DNA of 64,000 nucleotides, from assembly GCA_937912025.1 (NCBI GenBank), contig CALDOZ010000037.1, forward strand, positions 14,376 through 78,375, read 5' to 3'. The notes beneath the pieces were generated by a model that had not been told where the DNA came from, ran no database searches, and worked only from the letters and a program-made list of their open reading frames with translations. The position numbers and the translations under genes are program-made. Numbering within the stretch: the stretch's first letter is position 1; each line of letters begins with the position of its first letter. The stretch is from an uncultured Clostridia bacterium. Lineage in GTDB: Bacteria > Bacillota > Clostridia > Christensenellales > Borkfalkiaceae. Positions 8,001-15,519 of the stretch are shown piece by piece.

Positions 8001-9125
8001 ATGAAAATTTTAGTGTCAGCGCCGTCTGGTCTTGAAGGCGTAACAAAACGTGAAATATATAATCTGTTGGGTATTGACGCGCCGGCAAAGCTTGGCGCTA
8101 TTACTTTTGACGGTGGTATTGAAGAAGTTGCAAAATGCAACCTTTTTTTAAGTACCGCCAGTAGGGTATATATTTTATTAAGTTCATTCAAGGCAAGTTC
8201 GTTTGACGAATTGTTTGACGGTATAATGAAAATTCCAATTGAAGATTATATTGCTTACGACGGGAATATAAAAGTAACGGCAACGCTCGTTGAAAGTAAA
8301 CTTACGGCAAACTCCGCTACTTGTTCTATCGTAAAAAAAGCAATTTGTAAGCGTTTGAGTCAAAAAACGGGCAAAGTTTTACCAGAAACGGGCGAGCGTT
8401 ATAAAATTAGCGTGTCTATTCATAGAGATTACGCTACAATTTTACTTGATACGTCGGGCGAAGGGTTACATAAACGCGGTTATAGAACGTCAAACGGCAA
8501 CGCGCCACTTAAAGAAAACGTTGCTTCGGCGTTGATTGACCTTTCCGTTTGGAATGAAAATAGAGCGTTTGCCGACGTTTTTTGCGGTTCTGGAACTTTT
8601 CCTATTGAAACGTGCTTAAAGGCGTTAAAAATTCCGCCTGGGCTTAATAGAGATTTTGATTTTTTACACTTTAAAACTTTTGACGTTGCGTTTTTTGACA
8701 AAATGAAAGAAGAAGCGCAAAGTAAAATAGAGTGGAATAAAGAAGTAAGAATACAAGGCTATGATATTGACGAAAGTCAAATTCGCTTGGCTAGAATGCA
8801 CGCTCAAAAAGCAGGCGTTGAAAAATACGTCCATCTTCAACGTGGCGATATGCGTGATTTTTCTTCAAGGTATGCTCACGGCGTTATAATAACCAATCCG
8901 CCTTACGGAGAAAGGTTACTTACCCGTAACGATATAGTAAAACTTTACCGCGACTTTGGTAAAATGTTCGATAGTTTAGATAGTTGGTCGTGTTTTACTT
9001 TAACGTCAGTTACCGATTTTGAAAGACTGTTTAACAAAAATGCTAATAAAAAGCGTAAAGTTTATAACGGAAAACTTGAATGTACTTATTATAGCGTTTT
9101 GGGCGCTCCACCTAAAAAAATATAA
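8001..9125 (+). CDS. THUMP-domain rRNA (guanine-N2)-methyltransferase, RlmL/YpsC-like
   Basis: A class I SAM-dependent methyltransferase (COG0116) of 374 residues, probably acting on 23S rRNA. An N-terminal ferredoxin-like plus THUMP region (about 1-155) is followed by the methyltransferase fold. Motifs visible are FADVFCGSGTFPIE near residue 190 (SAM binding) and the catalytic TNPPYGERL near residue 299, typical of N2-guanine and N6-adenine enzymes. It matches Firmicutes YpsC-like proteins in length, which lack the RlmK half of the enterobacterial fusion. It closes the operon begun at ylxM. Confidence 0.9.
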   Translation: MKILVSAPSGLEGVTKREIYNLLGIDAPAKLGAITFDGGIEEVAKCNLFLSTASRVYILLSSFKASSFDELFDGIMKIPIEDYIAYDGNIKVTATLVESKLTANSATCSIVKKAICKRLSQKTGKVLPETGERYKISVSIHRDYATILLDTSGEGLHKRGYRTSNGNAPLKENVASALIDLSVWNENRAFADVFCGSGTFPIETCLKALKIPPGLNRDFDFLHFKTFDVAFFDKMKEEAQSKIEWNKEVRIQGYDIDESQIRLARMHAQKAGVEKYVHLQRGDMRDFSSRYAHGVIITNPPYGERLLTRNDIVKLYRDFGKMFDSLDSWSCFTLTSVTDFERLFNKNANKKRKVYNGKLECTYYSVLGAPPKKI

Positions 9126-9155
9126 TAAAAAATGTATAAAAAGGCGTTAAAACGC

Positions 9156-9184
9156 TTGCAAAAACGCTATTAATATGATAAAAT
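9156..9184 (+). promoter_or_regulatory. Promoter of rplS
   Basis: TTGCAA (9156-9161), 17 bases, and TAAAAT (9179-9184), preceded by TG at 9176-9177. It gives rplS independent expression and a leader of about 55-60 bases. Confidence 0.75.
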
Positions 9185-9189
9185 CTAAC

Positions 9190-9240
9190 AAGACTTCGGG
9201 TGGTCCTCTTGAAATCAATGAACACCGCGTAATTATGGAG
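9190..9240 (+). ncRNA. Putative L19 autoregulatory mRNA leader
   Basis: The transcribed leader before rplS contains a closable hairpin, CGGGTG near 9199-9204 with CACCG near 9223-9227, enclosing a short loop, then the ribosome site GGAGG. Firmicutes rplS genes commonly carry an L19 leader that binds L19 for feedback control. The position fits, but the primary sequence was not matched to the Rfam model. Confidence 0.4.
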
Positions 9241-9249
9241 GTATAAGTC

Positions 9250-9591
9250 ATGACAATAATTGAACAAATCAATCAAGAAAACATTAAGGCAGAAGTTCCT
9301 TCGTTTAACGTTGGTGATACTGTTAAAGTATCTGTAAAGGTTATTGAAGGTACAAGAGAAAGAATTCAAGCATACGAAGGTGTCGTAATTGCTAAACGTG
9401 GTGGCGGTATTAGTGAAACGTTTACTGTTAGACGTATTAGTTTCGGTGTAGGCGTTGAAAGAACGTTCCCACTTCACTCACCAAAGATTGCAGACATTAA
9501 AGTTGTTAAGAAAGGTGCTGTTAGACGCGCTAAACTTTACTACCTTAGAAAACTTACTGGTAAGGCTGCAAAAGTTAAAGAAATTATCTAA
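9250..9591 (+). CDS. rplS: 50S ribosomal protein L19
   Basis: L19 lies at the 30S-50S interface. The 113-residue protein shows the [23 protein letters not shown] and [20 protein letters not shown] hallmarks and ends with [16 protein letters not shown]. It has a strong GGAGG site and highly biased codons. In most Firmicutes rplS follows trmD directly. Here it is displaced downstream of rbgA-rnhB-yraN-rlmL and has its own promoter. Confidence 0.98.
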   Translation: MTIIEQINQENIKAEVPSFNVGDTVKVSVKVIEGTRERIQAYEGVVIAKRGGGISETFTVRRISFGVGVERTFPLHSPKIADIKVVKKGAVRRAKLYYLRKLTGKAAKVKEII

Positions 9592-9604
9592 CAAAATAAA
9601 AATT

Positions 9605-9637
9605 AACGTAAACTGCAAGGCGGTTTACGTTTTTTTT
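9605..9637 (+). terminator. Terminator of rplS
   Basis: AACGTAAAC pairs with GTTTACGTT around a GC-containing loop and is followed by eight T residues. Confidence 0.9.
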
Positions 9638-9686
9638 ATATAATAAAAAGTGGTATAACAATACTTGAAAATGAATACAAAAAATG

Positions 9687-9716
9687 AAGCGGACTAAATT
9701 AGTCCGCTTTTGATTA
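9687..9716 (-). terminator. Hairpin terminator of thiT
   Basis: AAGCGGACT pairs with AGTCCGCTT over a short AT loop. Read on the minus strand it is followed by CATTTTTTG, suiting termination of thiT. On the plus strand only four T residues follow. Confidence 0.65.
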
Positions 9717-9749
9717 TTCAACGTGTAATGCCGTTGTTTTTTATTAAAA

Positions 9750-10427
9750 TTATTTTAAAAGTTTTTCAAAAGTTTTAACTCTTGAAAACGGTAATAAAAA
9801 TACTAAGCAAATTGCCATATCTGGAACTAAATATGCTAAGTTATAGCAAAGCGAGTAAATGAATGCGCTGTCTGTTGGATATCCTGGAGCAACCAAACCA
9901 GCACTAAAATACATTATACCTGATAGCGTTGCAAAAACTATTCTTAACGCGTAAACCGCTAAAACGCCTAATAAGACTGACGGTGTGTGAGATTTAAATA
10001 ATTTTCTAAAAATTGACGCTAAGAAAATTGAACCGTACGCTAATGCGTAATCTAAAAAGAAAGTTGCCCAAGTGAACATATAAGGCGATTGCAAAAATTG
10101 TAATAAACCGTAAATAATCCCCGTAAAAAGTCCGTAAATTGGACCGTAAAAGAACGAAAATAAAAATATAGGTACAACACTCATAAGCGTTACGCTTCCA
10201 CCTTCAGGGCCTATAGGAACTTTAAGGTAAGATAGCGCAAACGATAGCGCTACCGATAGAGAGCAATACACTAAAGTTTTGGTATCAAACTGTTTTTTAA
10301 ACGCGCAAATTGCAATAAGCGCGCCGAGTGATAGGGCAACGGTTATTATTGAAATAATCGTTACCGTATCGGTTACTTGGTCGCCGAGTTCGGCAAACAA
10401 AAACGACTGTGATAATAAATTTAACAT
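9750..10427 (-). CDS. thiT: Thiamine ECF transporter S component ThiT
   Basis: A 225-residue multi-pass membrane protein, the substrate-binding S component of an energy-coupling-factor transporter for thiamine. It uses shared EcfA/EcfA'/EcfT modules encoded elsewhere. Family features are the GPEGGSVTLMSVVPIFLFSF segment near residues 75-94 and TGIIYGLLQFLQSPY, which form the thiamine pocket, with about six membrane helices. The ATG at 10427 is used because AAGGAG precedes it by 7 bases. The longer open frame to 10502 would run through the terminator and part of the riboswitch. The TPP riboswitch upstream independently supports the substrate. Confidence 0.93.
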   Translation of the reverse strand: MLNLLSQSFLFAELGDQVTDTVTIISIITVALSLGALIAICAFKKQFDTKTLVYCSLSVALSFALSYLKVPIGPEGGSVTLMSVVPIFLFSFFYGPIYGLFTGIIYGLLQFLQSPYMFTWATFFLDYALAYGSIFLASIFRKLFKSHTPSVLLGVLAVYALRIVFATLSGIMYFSAGLVAPGYPTDSAFIYSLCYNLAYLVPDMAICLVFLLPFSRVKTFEKLLK

Positions 10428-10443
10428 AATAAAACTCCTTAAA

Positions 10444-10475
10444 ACAAAAAACACCCGATAATTCGGGCGCACGCA
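10444..10475 (-). terminator. Riboswitch-controlled terminator before thiT
   Basis: On the minus strand CGCCCGA and TCGGGTG pair over a short AATTA-type loop and are followed by TTTTTTG. It lies between the TPP aptamer and the thiT ribosome site and is the likely expression platform, stopping transcription when TPP is bound. Confidence 0.8.
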
Positions 10476-10480
10476 AAAAA

Positions 10481-10556
10481 GACTCTTCTTCCGGTCAAGC
10501 ATTACCTTGTTCGGTTCAAAGGGTATAATCTCAGCTTGTTACAGCACCCCTGCGTT
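10481..10556 (-). ncRNA. TPP riboswitch (THI element)
   Basis: The minus strand contains the diagnostic TPP aptamer boxes in order: GGGGTGCTGT, then CTGAGATTATACCCTTTGAACC (given here as CTGAGA and ACCCTTTGAACC), then AAGGTAATGC with the closing arm GGAAGAAGAGTC. It senses thiamine pyrophosphate and regulates thiT through the terminator at 10444-10475. Confidence 0.95.
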
Positions 10557-10605
10557 TTAATTTGTTTTGCTTAGTATACAATAAAATTATTGCCGTGTCA
10601 ATAAT

Positions 10606-11418
10606 TTATTTTGTGTTTACTAATTTTTTATTTTTAGGCGAAAATCCGTACTCACTTAAAAACGCGCGGTAAAAAGACGTGTAACTGTTAAATCCAGATT
10701 TTTCTGATGCGTCTAAAACGGAAATTCCGTTTTTAATTAAATTTTTAGCGTTAGCAAGACGTTTTTTTGTTATGTAGTTATGAACGGTAAGCCCCGTTGC
10801 TTTTAAAAATATTCTACATAAATGATATTTAGATATAAAAAACTTTTTTTGCAAACTATCTAAGGTGACGTTAGAAGTAAAATTTTCATTAATGTATTCA
10901 ATAATTTCTTTTAGTAAATCGTTACTTATTTTTGAAACGGAATACAAATTTACGTTATTTATAAGATGTAAAATTTCAATAATTACGCTTTTTGTAATGA
11001 CGTTATAGACGTTGGTAAAATTTTTAGAATACTCTTTTATCCGCATAAAAGCGTCGTAAATTCCAGAACTTTTAACTATATCGCTATTTATTTTACTACC
11101 AACGTCCGTTTTGATATCTGTAAATATGCGTTCGTATTCTTCTACGTTATTTTGCTTAAAAAACTCAGGCTCAATATTTAAAATTATTCGCTTATAAAAT
11201 TTAGGCGAATTATGAAAAGTTCTATGAAGTTGATTTTTTCTAATTATTATAAGGTCACCGCTACTTAAACTGTAATCGTTTTCTTCAATAATATATTTAG
11301 TATCGCCTTCTAAAAATAGGTATATTTCGTAATTGTCGTGAACGTGTAGTTGAAAGGTGTGATAATTATTAGACGGGTGTTCGGTTGTTACTTCTTCAAT
11401 AGTGTACAAATTATTCAT
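10606..11418 (-). CDS. AraC-family transcriptional regulator with cupin sensor
   Basis: A 270-residue regulator. The N-terminal ~150 residues form a cupin-like sugar-sensing domain (FQLHVHDNYEIYLFLEGD, with metal/ligand-type histidines; LSSGDLIIIRKNQLHRT). The C-terminal ~100 residues carry two helix-turn-helix motifs (SKYHLCRIFLKATGLTVHNYI and SEKSGFNSYTSFYRAFLSEY) ending in the FSPKNKK box. It is divergent from the GH3 gene at 11524, with about 105 bases between the starts, so it probably controls that gene in response to a sugar. No obvious ribosome site precedes its ATG. Confidence 0.9.
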   Translation of the reverse strand: MNNLYTIEEVTTEHPSNNYHTFQLHVHDNYEIYLFLEGDTKYIIEENDYSLSSGDLIIIRKNQLHRTFHNSPKFYKRIILNIEPEFFKQNNVEEYERIFTDIKTDVGSKINSDIVKSSGIYDAFMRIKEYSKNFTNVYNVITKSVIIEILHLINNVNLYSVSKISNDLLKEIIEYINENFTSNVTLDSLQKKFFISKYHLCRIFLKATGLTVHNYITKKRLANAKNLIKNGISVLDASEKSGFNSYTSFYRAFLSEYGFSPKNKKLVNTK

Positions 11419-11523
11419 ATCATACTAACATTATCACATTATAGCAACTTTTGCAATATTTTTAGCAATAATACTTATTAAAAATTAAAAATATTGTGTT
11501 AAAATAAGTAAAAGAGGTGTAAT

Positions 11524-13152
11524 ATGATACAAAAAATTCTTAACGAAATGACTTTAGAAGAAAAAGTAGGGCAAATGTGCGTGCCTATTTTGCAATCTGA
11601 TTATATAACTGACGATATAAAAACTCAAATTAACGAGTACCACGTTGGTATGATTAGATATTGTCCTGACGCTGAGTTTGATAACGCAAGCGTAGTCGTT
11701 GGTAAGCCTAATAAATATTTTAAACCCAACGAAACTGCGGAGTTCATTAACGAACTTCAACGCCTTTCAAAACTTCCGCTTATTATATCGGTAGACCAAG
11801 AAGGCGGTTGTAGGTCAGACGTAAACCGTTGTAACGCTATGGTTTACGCAAGCCATATGTGTTTTGGCGTTGCTGACGACGTTAATTTAACTTATGAAAT
11901 TTCAAAAGCGACGGCAAAAGAATTTAAGTCAATGGGAATAAATCAAATACAATCGCCAATATGCGACGTTTTCCGTTACCCAGGTAGACAAACGATGAAA
12001 GCGGCGACTTTTGGCGAAGATGCTAATCTTGTTTCAAGGCACGTTGTTAGTATGAAGCGTGGCTTTAATGACGGGGGAGTTTTATCTATGGGTAAGCATT
12101 TCCCAGGTTACGGCTCAATCGCTACCGATGCCCATAAAGGAACTGCCCACGTTATTAAAGACGTTGACGAATTAGAGCGCGAAGATATATTACCTTATAG
12201 AAAGTTGGTTGACGACGGTGTTGACGGTATTATGATTGGTCACGTTATAGTAGATAAAATAGACGATAAATATCCGGCAACCTTATCAAAAACACTCGTT
12301 ACAGATTATCTTAGAAAAGACGTTGGGTTTGAAGGGATAATCATGACAGACGCAATGCGAATGAAAGCCATTCAGGATAATTACGGAACGGGTTACGCTT
12401 CAGTTCTTGCAGTTAACGCTGGTTGTAATTTGGTTTTATTAAGGGGAAATTTCAATCATTTCAAAGAAGGGTACGACGCTATTTTAAAGGCGGTATTAGA
12501 CGGTGATATTTCCATTCAAACTATTAACGATAGCGTTATAAGAATTTTAAAAGCAAAACAAAAGTTAGGCTTGTTTGAAAATAGATTTGCCGACCCCGAA
12601 CTTGCTATTAAAACGGTCGGTTGCGCCGAGCATCAACAACTTTTGTATAAATTGGCTCAAAAATCCGTTACCGCAGTTAAAAAGACTAATATTCCTTTAA
12701 AAGCAAGCGACGACAAAAAAATTACGGTAGTAAGCGTAGAGCCACAAAAAATTGTTGCCGCTATGGATGAAAAACAATGCGTTGATATGCTTTACAAAGA
12801 AATTTTGGCGTTTAATAAAAATACAAACGGCATTATAACTAAACTTGATCCAGACGAAGACGATATTAAAAACGCCGTTGAGTTATGTAGTGATAGCGAC
12901 GTTATTGTATTTGGTTCGTGTAGCGCTATAATTTTTAAAAACCAAGTTAAACTTTATAACGCTTTAAAGGCACTCAATAAAACGCTAATAGTAGTCGCTA
13001 TGGAATCCCCTTGCGATATAGAACTCTTTGACGGTGTTACCGATTACGTTGCAACGTACGGTGTAGCAAGAGATTGGATGAAAGTTGCGTCTAAAGGAAT
13101 TTTTGGCGAACTTCAATTAAATGCAAAACCAAGTATAACTTTAAAATATTAA
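11524..13152 (+). CDS. Glycoside hydrolase family 3 (NagZ-like) enzyme
   Basis: A 542-residue family 3 glycoside hydrolase without signal peptide. Motifs visible are EEKVGQM near residue 12, SVDQEGG, and GKHFPGYGSIATDAHKGT near residue 196, which carries the Lys-His pair and the Asp/His dyad loop typical of beta-N-acetylhexosaminidases (NagZ subgroup). The nucleophile aspartate is in IIMTDAMRMKAI, Asp276. A C-terminal (alpha/beta) sandwich domain of about 170 residues follows. In NagZ the loop is KHFPGHGDT; here it is KHFPGYGSI, so substrate preference may differ. The AraC gene on the other strand is its likely regulator. AGAGGTG upstream fixes the start. Confidence 0.87.
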   Translation: MIQKILNEMTLEEKVGQMCVPILQSDYITDDIKTQINEYHVGMIRYCPDAEFDNASVVVGKPNKYFKPNETAEFINELQRLSKLPLIISVDQEGGCRSDVNRCNAMVYASHMCFGVADDVNLTYEISKATAKEFKSMGINQIQSPICDVFRYPGRQTMKAATFGEDANLVSRHVVSMKRGFNDGGVLSMGKHFPGYGSIATDAHKGTAHVIKDVDELEREDILPYRKLVDDGVDGIMIGHVIVDKIDDKYPATLSKTLVTDYLRKDVGFEGIIMTDAMRMKAIQDNYGTGYASVLAVNAGCNLVLLRGNFNHFKEGYDAILKAVLDGDISIQTINDSVIRILKAKQKLGLFENRFADPELAIKTVGCAEHQQLLYKLAQKSVTAVKKTNIPLKASDDKKITVVSVEPQKIVAAMDEKQCVDMLYKEILAFNKNTNGIITKLDPDEDDIKNAVELCSDSDVIVFGSCSAIIFKNQVKLYNALKALNKTLIVVAMESPCDIELFDGVTDYVATYGVARDWMKVASKGIFGELQLNAKPSITLKY

Positions 13153-13158
13153 ACAAAG

Positions 13159-13193
13159 TGGTTTGATAGCAAAATTGCTATCAAGCCATTTTC
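13159..13193 (+). terminator. Terminator of the GH3 gene
   Basis: TGGTTTGATAGCA pairs with TGCTATCAAGCCA (one G-T pair) over a four-base loop and is followed by TTTTC. Confidence 0.85.
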
Positions 13194-13220
13194 ATTAAAA
13201 AGACAATTTTAAAATTGGTA

Positions 13221-13249
13221 TTGAATTTTTTGCCGTGATATGTTATAAT
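13221..13249 (+). promoter_or_regulatory. Promoter of the HD nucleotidase gene
   Basis: TTGAAT, 17 bases, TATAAT with a TG at 13241-13242. It lies 26 bases before the ATG at 13276. Confidence 0.8.
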
Positions 13250-13275
13250 AAAAATACAAAATTTAGGTGATTAGT

Positions 13276-13854
13276 ATGAATTTTAATTTTTTTGCGTATT
13301 TAAATAGAATGAAATATATCAAAAGATGGTCGCTTATGCATTCTATGGTAGAAGAAAACGTTATGGAACATACCGAGCAAGTTTCGGTAGTTGCTCACGC
13401 ATTAGCGGTTATTAAGAATAAAATATACGGTGGTAACGTAGATATTGAAAAGGTTTTACTATATGCTCAATATCACGAAACGAGCGAAGTTATTACGGGT
13501 GATTTACCAACGCCTATTAAGTATTTTAATAAAGAAATTAACGGCGCGTATAAAGACCTTGAACGTGGCGCGGAACTAAAACTTTTATCAATGCTACCTA
13601 ACGAATTAAGATGTGAGTATGAAAAATACGTTATGCCCGACGAAGATAGCGAAGAATATGCTATAATGAAGTTTGCTGATAAAATTTCGGCGTATATTAA
13701 ATGTATTGAAGAAGTAAAGTCTGGCAATAAAGAGTTTGTAAAAGCAAAACAAACAATTAAAAAAGATTTAGAAAAGTCAGAGCGCGAAGAAGTTAAGTAT
13801 TTTATTAAAAACGTTTTGCCGTGTTATGAATTAACTCTTGATGAACTTGAATAA
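13276..13854 (+). CDS. yfbR: YfbR-like HD-domain 5'-deoxynucleotidase
   Basis: A 192-residue HD-domain phosphohydrolase related to YfbR, which dephosphorylates deoxyribonucleoside monophosphates. The metal-binding residues appear in RWSLMHSMVEENVMEHTEQV (His), YAQYHETSEVITGDLPTPIKY (His-Glu; the usual HD is His-Glu here, as in YfbR) and the later FADKISAYIKC (Asp). The ATG at 13276 is preferred over the GTG at 13267 because AGGTG lies at the right distance. A cytidylate-kinase-like gene follows 10 bases downstream, and both are nucleotide-linked. Confidence 0.88.
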   Translation: MNFNFFAYLNRMKYIKRWSLMHSMVEENVMEHTEQVSVVAHALAVIKNKIYGGNVDIEKVLLYAQYHETSEVITGDLPTPIKYFNKEINGAYKDLERGAELKLLSMLPNELRCEYEKYVMPDEDSEEYAIMKFADKISAYIKCIEEVKSGNKEFVKAKQTIKKDLEKSEREEVKYFIKNVLPCYELTLDELE

Positions 13855-13864
13855 GGAGAAAATT

Positions 13865-14476
13865 ATGATTATTACTATTGGTAGAGAATTTGGTAGCGGT
13901 GGTAGAGAAGTAGGTAAACGCTTAGCAGATGAATTAGGCATTGCTTATTACGATAAAGAAATTATTACCGAGATTGCAAAAGAAAGTGAACTTGATGAAA
14001 AATACGTTGAAAACGTTATTGAAAAAGGTTTACCAGGCTCGTTCTTTTATACGTTTGGTCAATCGTTTGCGCATCCTATTGTTTTTACTGAAAATACAAT
14101 GATAAACGTTTTAAGCGAGCAACGTAAAGTAATTATGCGCCTTGCCGAAAAAGACTGCGTTATAGTAGGTAGATGTGCTGACGTTATTTTGAAAGAACAA
14201 AAGCCGTTTAGATTATTTGTGTACGCTGATGAAGAGCATAAAATAGCGCGTTGTCGTCAAAGGGCTAACGAAGGCGAAGTTTATACCGATAAACAACTTA
14301 TTAGAAAAATGAAAAAAATTGACTCGGGTAGACGTAAACTTCACTCTATTATGTCTGACGTTCCTTGGGGAGATAAGCGCGGATATGATTTAATGCTTAA
14401 TACGGGTTGCGCCGATATTAAAAAATTAGTATCGCTTGTGGCGGAATATATTAAACATTATTACGGGGTAAATTAA
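13865..14476 (+). CDS. Cytidylate kinase-like family protein
   Basis: A 203-residue P-loop protein of the cytidylate-kinase-like family (AAA_26), common in Clostridia and distinct from Cmk. The P-loop is ITIGREFGSGGREVGKRLA at residues 3-21, followed by DKEIITEIAKES and a basic lid RCRQRAN. Substrate is not established for this family. AAGGAG precedes the ATG at 13865, so the upstream in-frame starts inside the HD gene are not used. It likely forms an operon with the HD nucleotidase. Confidence 0.85.
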   Translation: MIITIGREFGSGGREVGKRLADELGIAYYDKEIITEIAKESELDEKYVENVIEKGLPGSFFYTFGQSFAHPIVFTENTMINVLSEQRKVIMRLAEKDCVIVGRCADVILKEQKPFRLFVYADEEHKIARCRQRANEGEVYTDKQLIRKMKKIDSGRRKLHSIMSDVPWGDKRGYDLMLNTGCADIKKLVSLVAEYIKHYYGVN

Positions 14477-14488
14477 TAATTAAATAAT

Positions 14489-14530
14489 TAAAAACAACCG
14501 CAAACGTTTTAGCGTTTTGCGGTTGTTTTT
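14489..14530. terminator. Bidirectional terminator between convergent genes
   Basis: AAAAACAACCGCAAACG pairs with CGTTTTGCGGTTGTTTTT, giving A- and T-runs on opposite sides. It serves both the kinase-like gene (plus) and the phosphodiesterase gene (minus). Confidence 0.92.
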
Positions 14531-14533
14531 ATG

Positions 14534-15283
14534 TTATTTGTTTTCAAATTTGCCTAAATTAGTCGCCGTTTTTTCAAAAATAATGTTGTGCGCGTATTTT
14601 TCCGCCTTTAAAACGTCGGCGTCAGTTTTAATTGTAAAAGTTACAACGTAATAATTTTTAGAATATTTTTGATTTATTTCTAAGTCGTCAATACTCTCGT
14701 TTAAAAAGTCTAATTTAATAAAATGCTTAAAGCCGAAATGAGTCATAAAACTCATAACAATTTTAGGAACGTTCATACCGTTAACACGAGTTGTAAGTAC
14801 GCCCCTTAAAAATTCAGGCGCAATTTTTTCAAACCTTTTAACTATAATTGGGTTAAAACTTTGAACGGCAAATTGACCTTTATAATTTCTTAAACAATCG
14901 GTAATTTTTTGTTCTATGCCTTTACGCTTTTTTTGGTCTTTAACTTCAACTAAAATAGGCGTTCTACCGTCAACGAAATTTAAAAACTCTTCAAAAGTCA
15001 TAATAGGGTATTCTTTACCACACGGGCGAAGAGTTTTAATCTCTTCATAAGTCATTTCGCGCACGTCTTTATCAACACCGCAAACTCTTAGCGCGTTATT
15101 ATCGTGATAACAAAATAATACTCCGTCGCTACTCATTTGAACGTCCATTTCAATAGCGTAGCCGTGCTTAATTGCTTGTTCGTAAGCGGGCATAGTGTTT
15201 TCTGGATAATTATCGTCAAACAACCCTCTATGCGCAATAGGAACGTTAATAAGCCAATGGTCACTTGTTAATCTACCTTTCAT
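14534..15283 (-). CDS. Glycerophosphodiester phosphodiesterase
   Basis: Cytoplasmic GDPD-family enzyme of 249 residues that hydrolyses glycerophosphodiesters to glycerol-3-phosphate and an alcohol. The TIM-barrel active site is visible: PIAHRGLFDDNYPENT near residue 15 (catalytic His-Arg, metal-binding Glu), AIEMDVQMSSDGVLFCYHD near residue 42 (Glu-Asp pair and catalytic His), and ILVEVKDQ near residue 111. No signal peptide is present. GGAGTTTTT precedes the ATG. Confidence 0.93.
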   Translation of the reverse strand: MKGRLTSDHWLINVPIAHRGLFDDNYPENTMPAYEQAIKHGYAIEMDVQMSSDGVLFCYHDNNALRVCGVDKDVREMTYEEIKTLRPCGKEYPIMTFEEFLNFVDGRTPILVEVKDQKKRKGIEQKITDCLRNYKGQFAVQSFNPIIVKRFEKIAPEFLRGVLTTRVNGMNVPKIVMSFMTHFGFKHFIKLDFLNESIDDLEINQKYSKNYYVVTFTIKTDADVLKAEKYAHNIIFEKTATNLGKFENK

Positions 15284-15426
15284 AAAAACTCCAAAATAAA
15301 ATTTATATTTTAATTATATAACAAAAACGTGCAATTTACAATCAAAATTACGCGTATTATCAGTATTTTCAAAAGTTTTAAAAAAAATTAACGTAAATAT
15401 AACGTAATTTTAATTAGTGTATCTAC

Positions 15427-15455
15427 TTGATATTTTTGCAATTATATAGTACAAT
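15427..15455 (+). promoter_or_regulatory. Promoter of lepA
   Basis: TTGATA, 17 bases, TACAAT. The predicted leader (about 15462-15519) begins with two alternative hairpins that share the AATACC segment (see findings). Confidence 0.72.
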
Positions 15456-15519
15456 ATTTAGGTATATCAATACCTATGGTATTGTTGTAGTTTATAAAGT
15501 TAAATTAGGAAATATATTA

